A program made the position numbers and the translations under genes. 64,000 bases of DNA from positions 1-64,000 of the forward strand of contig NZ_SNYO01000009.1 in NCBI RefSeq assembly GCF_004363095.1, read 5' to 3'. The notes below the pieces were generated by a model, which saw nothing but the letters and a program-made list of their open reading frames with translations, ran no database searches and was not told where the DNA came from. This DNA comes from Actinomycetospora succinea (GTDB taxonomy: Bacteria; Actinomycetota; Actinomycetes; Mycobacteriales; Pseudonocardiaceae). Shown in pieces: positions 52,455 through 59,853 of this stretch (within the stretch, counting starts at the first letter, position 1; each line of letters starts with the position of its first letter).

Positions 52455-54821
52455 TCAGGAACGCGGGCGTTCCTTGTCGGGGTCGTAGAACGGGAACCGG
52501 ACGACCTGGGCCGGGATGCGCTTGCGGTGGCCGTCGAGCTTCCCGACCTCCACCTCGGTGCCGATCTCCGCGTGCTCGACGGCGAGCCGGCACAGGGCGA
52601 TGTTCTTGCGCAGGATCGGCGAGCGGGTCGCGCTGGTGACGACGCCGACCTGGTGGCGCCCGACGTGCACGCAGTCCCCGTGGTGCGCGGTCTCGTTGCC
52701 CGCGAGCTCGAGCCCGACGAGGCGCCGCTGCGGGCTCGCCTTGCGCGCGACGAGCGCGTCGCGGCCGACGAAGTCGTCCTCCTTGGTCTTCAGCGGCACG
52801 GTGAACCCGACGCCCGCCTCGAAGGGGTCGACGTGGTCGTCGAAGTCGTAGCCGGCGAAGACGAGGCCCGACTCGATGCGCAGGATGTCCAGGGCGTCGA
52901 GACCCAGCGGCAGCATCCCGTAGGGCTCGCCGGCCGCCCACACCGCGTCCCACACCGCCGGGCCGTCCGACGGGTGGCAGAAGATCTCGTAGCCGAGCTC
53001 GCCGGAGTAGCCGGACCGCGACACGACGACCGGGATGCCGCGGTGGTCGCCGAGCCGGCCGATCGTGAACCGGAACCAGGTCAGGTCGCCGAACGCCGGC
53101 TGGGTGCCCGGGGTCCAGACCAGCTCGCGGAGGATCTCGCGGCTCGCGGGCCCCTGGACCGCGATGTTGTGCATCTCGTCGGTCGAGTGCTTGACCCAGA
53201 CCCGGTCGAGCCCGAGCCGCTCGGCCTGCTCGCGCAGCCAGGTGCCGGTGTACTCGTCGCCGCCGATGAAGCGGAAGTTGGTGTCGGCGAGCCGGAAGAC
53301 CGTGCAGTCGTCGATCATCCCGCCGGTCTCGTTGCAGACCGCCGAGTACACGAGCTGGTTGATCGAGAGCTTGCGGACGTTGCGGGTGACGCAGGCCTGC
53401 AGCAGCGCCTCGGCGTCGGGGCCGAGGACCTCGAACTTGCGCAGCGGCGACAGGTCCATCACCGCCGCCCGTTCGCGGCAGGCCCAGTACTCGTCGATCG
53501 TGCCGTGGCCGTCGAAGCTGGTCGGCAGCCAGTAGCCGCGGTACTCCGTGAACTGGCGGGTGAGGGCCCGCGTCCGCGGGGAGAAGCCGGTCTCCTTGGT
53601 CAGCGACGCGGGGTGCTCGGGCGTGGGGCGGTGCGCCATGGCCATCGAGAACTTCCGTTCGGCGGAGTAGACGCGCAGGTGGATGTCGGTCGGCGTCCAG
53701 GCGTTGGCCGGGTCGATGTCGTCGGGGCAGGCGGAGGTCGCGCAGACGAGGTCGACACCGGCGCGCATCAGCACGTAGTCCCCGGGCCGCGACCACGGCT
53801 CGTCGAAGACCAGCTGGTTCTGCGCGTCGAACGCGGTGTTGTAGAAGAGGTTGAGCGCGGGCCAGCCGGCGCGCTCCTCGATGCCGTAGGGCCGCAACTG
53901 CTCGTTGAAGTTGTCGGTGCAGTTGATGTGCCCGAAGTAGCCGAGGTCCTCGTAGTACTTCGTGTTGCAGGCCAGGCCGAACGTGTCGTGGCGGCCCACG
54001 GTGTCGCGGACGATCTCGACCAGCGGCTCCATGTCCTGGTCGTAGAACTTCCCGTGCAGCCCCGGCTGCGGGTACGCCTGGCCCATGAAGTACCGGGTGG
54101 CGGTCGCGTCGAGCCCGCGCTCGCGGCCCTCCTGGAGCATGGGCGCGTGGAAGGCCAGGAAGTCCGAGCACTGGCGGCCCTCGACGTCGAGGACCTGGAT
54201 GTACTGGCCGGCCTTCACCTCGTAGCTGAAGGCCGTCGCGGCGTCGACGCGGATGTCGAGGATCGGCTCGGCGAGCGGCGGCGGCAGCGGCGGCACCTCG
54301 GCCACCCGCGGCTGGGCGCGCCGCACCTCGAGCACCAGGTCCGAGGGCGGGTTGCCCGTCGCCTCGTCCACCGCCATCGGACCGCCGGGGGCGGCGACGA
54401 GGACGATGCCCGGCGCCGCCGCGCGGAGGGTCTCGCGCGACCCCGCCGGCGACCACTCCCCGAACAGGTACGCCGCGCGGAGCTCGCCCGGGTCGAGGCC
54501 GTGGGCCACGAGCGTGGCGAGCACCGGGTCCTCGATCCCGTGGGGCGTCGCCGGGAGTGCGCGCAACGTCGTCGCCGGCGCGTCCGCGGTGACCCCGAGC
54601 AGGTCTCGCGCCCCTTCTCCCGCCGGGCCGAGCGCCGTGACCTCCGCCCGCTGCCGGCCCTGCCGGTCGACGACGGTGATCTCGTCGCCGCCGTGCACGC
54701 GCACGGCCGTGACGCCGCCGGGGCGGACCCAGTAGGTCTCGACCCCCGGCACCGCCTCGAGCAGGCCCGGCAGCCGCAGCCGCCGGGAGGGGATCACGGG
54801 TGGCGTGGTCGGTGCAGCCAT
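52455..54821 (-). CDS. tdm: trimethylamine N-oxide demethylase (DUF1989-GcvT fusion)
   Basis: 788-aa two-domain protein. The N-terminal part (about 1-400) contains DUF1989-type sequence with candidate zinc cysteines in GRQCSDF, LACNTKYY and TSACPDD. From about residue 410 a GcvT/aminomethyltransferase domain follows (WACRERAAVMDLSPLRKFEVLGPDA, YTGTWLREQAERLG, AGYDFDDHVDPFEAGVG). This order and size match Tdm of Methylocella and marine Roseobacters, which splits TMAO to dimethylamine and formaldehyde; the GcvT part can capture formaldehyde on THF. It lies directly upstream of tmm, supporting the call. The ATG at 54821 precedes AAPTTPPV. An extra N-terminal half-domain (residues 15-170, GGVTAVRVHGGDEITVVDRQ) is a second degenerate DUF1989-like copy. 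Cytosolic. Confidence 0.9.
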   Translation of the reverse strand: MAAPTTPPVIPSRRLRLPGLLEAVPGVETYWVRPGGVTAVRVHGGDEITVVDRQGRQRAEVTALGPAGEGARDLLGVTADAPATTLRALPATPHGIEDPVLATLVAHGLDPGELRAAYLFGEWSPAGSRETLRAAAPGIVLVAAPGGPMAVDEATGNPPSDLVLEVRRAQPRVAEVPPLPPPLAEPILDIRVDAATAFSYEVKAGQYIQVLDVEGRQCSDFLAFHAPMLQEGRERGLDATATRYFMGQAYPQPGLHGKFYDQDMEPLVEIVRDTVGRHDTFGLACNTKYYEDLGYFGHINCTDNFNEQLRPYGIEERAGWPALNLFYNTAFDAQNQLVFDEPWSRPGDYVLMRAGVDLVCATSACPDDIDPANAWTPTDIHLRVYSAERKFSMAMAHRPTPEHPASLTKETGFSPRTRALTRQFTEYRGYWLPTSFDGHGTIDEYWACRERAAVMDLSPLRKFEVLGPDAEALLQACVTRNVRKLSINQLVYSAVCNETGGMIDDCTVFRLADTNFRFIGGDEYTGTWLREQAERLGLDRVWVKHSTDEMHNIAVQGPASREILRELVWTPGTQPAFGDLTWFRFTIGRLGDHRGIPVVVSRSGYSGELGYEIFCHPSDGPAVWDAVWAAGEPYGMLPLGLDALDILRIESGLVFAGYDFDDHVDPFEAGVGFTVPLKTKEDDFVGRDALVARKASPQRRLVGLELAGNETAHHGDCVHVGRHQVGVVTSATRSPILRKNIALCRLAVEHAEIGTEVEVGKLDGHRKRIPAQVVRFPFYDPDKERPRS

Positions 54822-54831
54822 CGGCGCTCCC

Positions 54832-54942
54832 CTACAGGCGGCGGACGAAGAGCCGCGCCATCACGAGGGCGGCCACGGGCAGGCCGATGAACAGGATCGT
54901 CGCCAGCACGGGACCGGCGGCGTAGGCGAAGAAATCGCTCAT
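54832..54942 (-). CDS. 36-aa single-pass membrane peptide
   Basis: Thirty-six residues: a short N-terminus, one hydrophobic helix (about residues 9-30, VLATILFIGLPVAALVMARL) and a basic end (RLFVRRL), so the C-terminus is probably cytoplasmic. The ATG at 54942 overlaps the stop of the 106-aa protein gene (ATGA), and the next gene tdm begins 10 bases on. Translational coupling on one side and short spacing on the other argue that it is real. It could be an accessory subunit for the DMT-type transporter encoded two genes upstream, by analogy with other small transporter partners. No family recognised. Confidence 0.65.
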   Translation of the reverse strand: MSDFFAYAAGPVLATILFIGLPVAALVMARLFVRRL

Positions 54943-55259
54943 GCCGGGACTCCTCCTCGGTTCGTGGCCAGGCCGGACTGCGCCATGCGCTCGCGGCCGA
55001 AGTCGGTCAGCGCGTACTTGAACAGCACGCGCTCCTCGCCCTGGGTGCGCTCCGGGTCGACGGTGGCCTCCTGCTCGCTGAGCAGGCCGCCGGCGTAGAG
55101 GTCGACGAGGGTGAGCCGGACCGTCCCCCGCCAGTAGGGCCCGGACACCCCGTACTCGGCCTCCACCGCGTCGATGACGGCGTCGGTCCACAGCGGGCCG
55201 CGGTCGGCGAAGAGCTGCAGGACGTACCCCTTCATGTGCATGCTCTGCTTGTTCGACAT
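54939..55259 (-). CDS. small winged-helix-like protein (106 aa), PadR-like
   Basis: 106-aa protein. HMKGYVLQLFADRGPLWTDAVIDAVEAEYG and WRGTVRLTLVDLYAGGLL look like the first helices and recognition helix of a winged-helix domain, and VLFKYALTDFGRERMAQ like the wing and C-terminal helix seen in PadR-like regulators. The starting stretch MSNKQSMHMK offers a second Met (residue 8). It lies four bases after the transporter gene and overlaps the 36-aa peptide. It may sense substrate and regulate the transporter-tdm-tmm operon, or be a non-DNA-binding adaptor. Family assignment is tentative. Confidence 0.68.
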   Translation of the reverse strand: MSNKQSMHMKGYVLQLFADRGPLWTDAVIDAVEAEYGVSGPYWRGTVRLTLVDLYAGGLLSEQEATVDPERTQGEERVLFKYALTDFGRERMAQSGLATNRGGVPA

Positions 55260-55263
55260 GGGC

Positions 55264-56349
55264 TCAGGCCTCCTGCCGCGCCGAGGTGGAGGTGCGCGTC
55301 GAGCGCGCCGGGACCGCGCGGAGCACCTCGAGGACGTCGCGCTTCTCGGTGAAGAGCACGAAGCTGCCGATGACGGCGATGAGGCCGCCGATCACGAACT
55401 CGAGGCCCGGCGGCTCGAGGGTGAAGACGTAGAGCCAGACGAGGGCGAGCGGTCCGTAGAGCGCGGCGATCGCCTGCCCGCGCCCGACCCCGATGAGCGG
55501 GAACGACTTGTACCAGGACACGTAGCAGAACCCGAACGTCAGACCGAGCAGCACGAGCAGCAGCAGGACGGTCGGACTGGCGAGCGCGGCACCGATCGTC
55601 GCCCAGAACGTCGCGCCGGCGGCGATGGAACAGATCGGCACGACGATGACGAGCCAGATCGCGACCTCGGCGGTGAAGCGCAGGGTCAGCCCGACGTCGG
55701 GGTCGCTGACGTCGAGCGCGCGCCCGGCGATGGCGCCCTCGAGGCCCCAACCGACGATCGCGCACACGCCGCCGAGGTAGCCGAGCCAGGCGCCGCCGCC
55801 CGCTCCGCTGATCTCGCCGAGGATGCCGGGCGCGAAGATGACGACGCCGCCGAGGACGATGACGACGATGCCCAGCGCGGCCCGCTTGGTGATCGTCTCG
55901 CCGTACCAGGCGCGGGCGGCGAGCGCCCCGACGATCGGGTAGAGCAGGGCCGCGACGGCCGAGAAGCCGGCGCCGATGTAGGCGATGGCCACCACCGAGC
56001 CGAAGATCGCGAGCATGCCCGCGAGCCCGGCCGGGAGGTACCAGCGCGAGATCTTCACCTGGCGCAGCGTGCGGCCGTAGTCCTTGGTCTTGCCCAGCAC
56101 CGCGACCCAGACGGCCATCGCGATGAGCACCGCGACCGCGTTGAGGATCGTCACCACGACGGCGGCGAGCAGGTAGCCGCCCCCGCTGGTGGGCGCGTCC
56201 ACGAACGGCGACTCGGCGTAGATCACGGAGCCGGGGACGTACCAGGCACCCCACAGCACGGCGCACGTCAGCGCCCAGATGAAGCCCCACCGGACCTGAC
56301 GGTTGCGGTACTCGTTGCGGAGCTCGTCGATCTGCGTCGGACTCGTCAT
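55264..56349 (-). CDS. DMT/EamA-superfamily membrane transporter
   Basis: 361-aa integral membrane protein with ten predicted helices in two EamA-like repeats (for example WGFIWALTCAVLWGAWYVPGS first, LGLTFGFCYVSWYKSFPLIGVG in the second half). N- and C-termini are hydrophilic (about 20 and 30 residues). It heads the operon transporter - winged-helix - 36-aa peptide - tdm - tmm, so methylated amines, TMAO or a breakdown product such as formaldehyde-derived metabolites are reasonable cargo; import versus export is open. Known TMAO uptake systems are ABC (TmoXVW) or BCCT type, so a DMT protein here would be new. The ATG at 56349 follows GGAGGTGACC, a strong ribosome site. Confidence 0.82.
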   Translation of the reverse strand: MTSPTQIDELRNEYRNRQVRWGFIWALTCAVLWGAWYVPGSVIYAESPFVDAPTSGGGYLLAAVVVTILNAVAVLIAMAVWVAVLGKTKDYGRTLRQVKISRWYLPAGLAGMLAIFGSVVAIAYIGAGFSAVAALLYPIVGALAARAWYGETITKRAALGIVVIVLGGVVIFAPGILGEISGAGGGAWLGYLGGVCAIVGWGLEGAIAGRALDVSDPDVGLTLRFTAEVAIWLVIVVPICSIAAGATFWATIGAALASPTVLLLLVLLGLTFGFCYVSWYKSFPLIGVGRGQAIAALYGPLALVWLYVFTLEPPGLEFVIGGLIAVIGSFVLFTEKRDVLEVLRAVPARSTRTSTSARQEA

Positions 56350-56484
56350 GGTCACCTCCGAGCAGACGGCGCCGACCGGTCCTGCGGACGGACGCGTCGT
56401 GGCGCTGCTGCGGTCGATGGGCGACGCCGTTCGGGCCGGGGTGGTGCTCAGGGGCGGTCCGGGTCGGCCTCGGATGTGACCCAG

Positions 56485-56514
56485 ATCATGGCCCCACCGT
56501 GAGCCTCGTGTAAA
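56485..56514 (-). promoter_or_regulatory. candidate promoter of the transporter-tdm-tmm operon
   Basis: Read on the minus strand: -35 TTTACA (56514-56509), an 18-base spacer, -10 CATGAT (56490-56485). Transcription would start near 56478, about 130 bases before the transporter ATG. Confidence 0.4.
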
Positions 56515-56611
56515 GCCCGAGTGGACGCCGTCTCCTCCCAGTGGCGAGGCGGCCACCCTCCGAGCCGGGGAGCGCACGCAGAGTCGATCTCGGGAAGTTT
56601 CGGGCAGCCGG

Positions 56612-56640
56612 TTGTCTCCTGTCGGTGGACACGGTTCACT
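56612..56640 (+). promoter_or_regulatory. promoter and operator of the second mgs operon
   Basis: TGTCTCCTG-T-CGGTGGACA (56613-56631) matches the perfect palindrome at 35058 in 16 of 19 bases. It lies within a possible promoter: -35 TTGTCT (56612-56617), 17-base spacer, -10 TTCACT (56635-56640). Flanking bases (GACACG then TTCA) are also shared with the 35058 region. This places both mgs operons under the same regulator type. Confidence 0.65.
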
Positions 56641-56696
56641 CGATGTGGCCGCGCTCACAAGGTCCACACGGGACCGGGATCCGGGAGGGCAGTGAC

Positions 56697-58097
56697 ATGC
56701 CTACCGACATCGAGAACTTCGTCGCCCAGGACGGGCGCAAGGAGGCCGTCGAGGAGGTCCGACGGAAGATCGACGAGGGCGACGTCAAGTACATCTACTA
56801 CCAGTTCGCCTCGGTCACCGGCCGGATCATGGGCAAGGGCGCACCGGCCGACCACTGGGAACGCTTCACCACGAAAGGTTTCCAGCTGGTCTACGGCTCG
56901 ACCGCCAACCTCTTCACCGACCGGCACGGCGAGTACATCGGCTACGGCGCCGAGGCCACCGAGCTCGTCGGGATCCCCGACGTCGAGACGTTCCAGATCC
57001 TCCCGTGGGACCCGAAGACCGCGCGCGTCTTCTGCACGCTGTTCCGTGGCCGCGAGGAGCCCGAGGACCCGGGCTCGTTCCTGACGTCGGACTGTCGCGG
57101 CAACCTCAAGCGGATCCACCAAGACTTCGAGGAACGCACCGGCTATCACCTCAAGATCGGCACCGAGCCCGAGATGATGTGGCTGAAGACCAATCCCGAC
57201 GGCACGCCGTCGGTGGACGGCATGACGAAGCCGTACTGCTACCACATCGACCAGTTCAGCGAACTGCAACCGTTGATCCACCGGATCATGGAGTACAGCA
57301 GCGCGATGGGTCTCGACATGATCCAGGGCGACCACGAGGACGCCCCGGGCCAGCTCGAGCTCAACTGGCAGTTCGACCGCGCCGAGCTCACCGCCGACCG
57401 CCTGACGACCTACCGCCAGATCTGCCGCCAGGTCGGGCGCGAGTTCAACGCCTTCCCGTGCTTCATGCCCAAGCCCTTCACCGGGGTCTCGGCCAACGGC
57501 TGCCACCACAACATGTCCCTGTGGGACCGCGGTGACACCAACGTCTTCCTCCCCGAGGGCGACGACCCCCGCATGCCCAGCAAGATCGGGCTGGCGGCCA
57601 TCGGCGGCGTCCTCGAGCACCTCTCGGCCCTGACGTGCATCACCTCGCCGACGGTGAACTCCTACCGCCGGCTCTGGGACGCCGGGTTCTGGGCGCCGCT
57701 GTTCGCCGACTGGGGATTCCAGAACCGCACGACCGCGCTGCGCGTGAGCTCGCCCGACCGTTTCGAGTACCGCTCCGTCGACTCGGCGGTGAACCCGTAC
57801 CTCTCCTTCGCGGCCCTCATCCAGGCGATGGGCGACGGCATCCAGCGCAACCTCGACCCGGGGCCGCCCGAGGAACGCAACATCTACAACGCGATGGCCG
57901 AGGGCAAGGAGGTCCGGAAGATCCCCATGAACCTCGGCGACGCGCTCCGCGCGCTCGACGCGGACGAGGTCGTGCGCAGCGCGATGCCCGGCGACATGTA
58001 CCGGGTCTTCGAGCACTACAAGCGCGACGAGTGGGAGCGGTTCTGTGCCGCGGTGACCGACTGGGACGTCAAGGAATACCTCGACATCCTCCCCTGA
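56697..58097 (+). CDS. gmaS: glutamine-synthetase-family amine ligase, candidate gamma-glutamylmethylamide synthetase
   Basis: 466-aa GS-fold ligase, complete. Seen: the N-terminal beta-grasp FASVTGRIMGKG, GTEPEMMWLK (metal Glu), GDHEDAPGQLELNW, MPKPFTGVSANGCHHNMSLW (ATP/metal His block), TSPTVNSYRRL, and RVSSPDRFEYRSVDSAVNPYLSFAAL (glutamate-binding Arg and NPY). It lacks the Tyr adenylylation motif of GlnA. With mgsABC behind it, ATP-dependent joining of glutamate and methylamine to gamma-glutamylmethylamide is the best call; related GS-like ligases act on isopropylamine, aniline or putrescine, so the amine is not certain. The ATG at 56697 follows GGGAGG at eight bases. It differs clearly from the disrupted copy at 35163. 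Confidence 0.82.
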   Translation: MPTDIENFVAQDGRKEAVEEVRRKIDEGDVKYIYYQFASVTGRIMGKGAPADHWERFTTKGFQLVYGSTANLFTDRHGEYIGYGAEATELVGIPDVETFQILPWDPKTARVFCTLFRGREEPEDPGSFLTSDCRGNLKRIHQDFEERTGYHLKIGTEPEMMWLKTNPDGTPSVDGMTKPYCYHIDQFSELQPLIHRIMEYSSAMGLDMIQGDHEDAPGQLELNWQFDRAELTADRLTTYRQICRQVGREFNAFPCFMPKPFTGVSANGCHHNMSLWDRGDTNVFLPEGDDPRMPSKIGLAAIGGVLEHLSALTCITSPTVNSYRRLWDAGFWAPLFADWGFQNRTTALRVSSPDRFEYRSVDSAVNPYLSFAALIQAMGDGIQRNLDPGPPEERNIYNAMAEGKEVRKIPMNLGDALRALDADEVVRSAMPGDMYRVFEHYKRDEWERFCAAVTDWDVKEYLDILP

Positions 58098-58117
58098 CCG
58101 ATCGGAAGGAGAACGCC

Positions 58118-59047
58118 ATGTGTGGGATCGCAGGAATCATCCACACGGACGGGCCGGGCGACGTCGGTACCGAGATGACGAAGATGCTCCAGTCCATGAA
58201 GCACCGTGGACCGGACTCCGCGGGATACGCGCTCTACGGCGAGCCGTCAGAGCTCGTCGTGATGCGCTTCAAGCTCGCCGACCCGAACGAGACGTCCGAC
58301 TTCGACTACAACGAGCGCCTCGAGCGCAACCGCCGCGAGGTCGAGTCCCGCCTCTCCAAGATCGGGGCGACGGTCGACCGCGTCGAGGGCGAGTCGGCCT
58401 ACGCGTACCGGGCGACCTTCCGCTACGAGGGCGAGCTCAAGCCCCTGGCCGACTACGTCGAGGACATCCCAGGGTGCGAGGTGCTCTCGCTCGGGCACTC
58501 GCTGGAGATCGTGAAGGACCTCGGCGACGCGCAGACGGTCGCGGACCAGTACCGCCTCGACAGCTTCCGCGGCACGCACGCCATCGGGCACGTCCGGATG
58601 GCGACGGAGTCGGACGTCGACATCGCCGGGGCGCACCCGTACTGGGCCTACCCGTTCTCCGACGTCGCCGTGGTGCACAACGGCCAGCTGACGAACTACC
58701 ACCAGTGGCGCCGGCGCCTCGAGCGCAACGGCCACCGGTTCCAGTCCGAGTGCGACTCGGAGATCATCGCGGTCTACCTGGCCGAGCGCCTCGCCGACGG
58801 CACGAGCCTCGAGACCGCGATGAAGCAGAGCCTCGACGACCTCGACGGCGTCTTCACCTACCTCGTGGTGACCGAGGACAGCCTCGGCATGGCGAAGGAC
58901 GCGATGGCCGCGAAGCCGCTGGTCCTGCACGAGGGCGAGAACCTGGTCGCGCTCGCGTCGGAGGAGAGCGCGATCCGCGCGGTGCTCCCCCAGGAGATCG
59001 ACTCCTACGACCCCTACGAGTCGGAGGTGCTGGTGTGGTCGCGATGA
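58118..59047 (+). CDS. mgsA: class II glutamine amidotransferase-type subunit of N-methylglutamate synthase-like enzyme (second copy)
   Basis: 309-aa Ntn amidotransferase: MCGIAGIIHTDG (Cys2 nucleophile), MKHRGPDSAGYAL, GHVRMATESDVDIAGAHPY, VVHNGQLTNYHQWRR and SECDSEIIAVYLAERL. Compared with the first copy it carries an insertion of about 50 residues between residues 45 and 110 (FDYNERLERNRREVESRLSK region), so the two operons are not recent duplicates. The ATG at 58118 follows AAGGAGAACGCC, 20 bases after the ligase stop. Its own stop overlaps mgsB by ATGA. Confidence 0.84.
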   Translation: MCGIAGIIHTDGPGDVGTEMTKMLQSMKHRGPDSAGYALYGEPSELVVMRFKLADPNETSDFDYNERLERNRREVESRLSKIGATVDRVEGESAYAYRATFRYEGELKPLADYVEDIPGCEVLSLGHSLEIVKDLGDAQTVADQYRLDSFRGTHAIGHVRMATESDVDIAGAHPYWAYPFSDVAVVHNGQLTNYHQWRRRLERNGHRFQSECDSEIIAVYLAERLADGTSLETAMKQSLDDLDGVFTYLVVTEDSLGMAKDAMAAKPLVLHEGENLVALASEESAIRAVLPQEIDSYDPYESEVLVWSR

Positions 59048-59841
59048 ACCCACCGACGGAGCAGGACACCCGCGGGGTGCGCAACGACATCCGCGGGCTC
59101 GCCGAGCCCGACGCCGAGGCGCCGAAGGTGGCCCGGATCGAGGGCGGGACCGCGACGTTCGACGCCGCGGATCTCAGCCCCCGGCTGGTCAACCTCGAGC
59201 TGCGCCGGCTGGTCTACGGCGAGGGCGTCCGGGAGATCCGGGTCGAGAACCCCGGCGCCAAGCACTCGATCGCGGTGGGCCTGCTCGCCCGGTGCCGGAT
59301 CACCATCAACGGCAGCCTCGGCTACTTCGGCGCCACGCTCGGCGACGGGCCGGAGATCCACATCACCGGCCGCGTCGGCTGGTCGGTGGCCGAGAACATG
59401 ATGTCCGGCGTCGTGGTGATCGACAAGAACGCGGGGTCGCTGACCGGCGCCGCCATGCGCGGGGGCGACCTCGTCGTCCGCGGCCACGTCGGCGCCCGCA
59501 CGGGCATCGACCAGAAGGGCGGCACGATCATCATCGGCGGCAACGCCGGGTCGATGACCGGCTTCATGATGCAGCGCGGCCGCCAGATCATCTGTGGCGA
59601 CGTCGGGCCCGGCATGGGCGACTCGATGTACGACGGCGCCATCTACGTCGGCGGGACCGTCGCCGCGCTCGGGGTCGACTGCGTCGAGGAGGAGCTGACG
59701 CCGGACGACGAGGAGCTGCTCGACCGCAAGCTCGGGATCTACCGCATGGACCGGCCGGACACCTTCCGGAAGTTCGTCTGCGGCAAGCAGCTCTACAACT
59801 ACGACAACCTCGAGCCGTCCGAGCGCAAGCTCGTCCTGTGA
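59044..59841 (+). CDS. mgsB: GXGXG-domain subunit of N-methylglutamate synthase-like enzyme (second copy)
   Basis: 265-aa beta-helix protein: INGSLGYFGATLGDGPEIHI, GWSVAENMMSGVVVIDKNAG and GGNAGSMTGFMMQRGRQIICGDVGPGMG give the regular Gly turns. A C-terminal extension (KLGIYRMDRPDTFRKFVCGKQLYNYD) parallels the first copy's FHFTSEHS-type end but is longer. The ATG at 59044 overlaps the mgsA stop. It serves as scaffold between the amidotransferase and FMN subunits. Confidence 0.84.
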   Translation: MNPPTEQDTRGVRNDIRGLAEPDAEAPKVARIEGGTATFDAADLSPRLVNLELRRLVYGEGVREIRVENPGAKHSIAVGLLARCRITINGSLGYFGATLGDGPEIHITGRVGWSVAENMMSGVVVIDKNAGSLTGAAMRGGDLVVRGHVGARTGIDQKGGTIIIGGNAGSMTGFMMQRGRQIICGDVGPGMGDSMYDGAIYVGGTVAALGVDCVEEELTPDDEELLDRKLGIYRMDRPDTFRKFVCGKQLYNYDNLEPSERKLVL

Positions 59842-59853
59842 GGAGAGGGTCAC

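Larger units (their letters stand above)
56350..56696. other. divergent intergenic region between the tdm/tmm operon and the second mgs operon
   Basis: 347 bases with no plausible gene. The left end serves the transporter (ribosome site GGAGGTGACC at 56350-56359), the middle holds a minus-strand promoter candidate (56485-56514), and the right end carries the plus-strand promoter and palindrome (56612-56640). A short repeat GTCC-TGC-GGAC (56379-56389) may be incidental. Confidence 0.6.

Noticed and set aside
56379-56389. GTCC-TGC-GGAC repeat near the transporter start
   Set aside because: Only four-base arms; expected by chance at this GC content.
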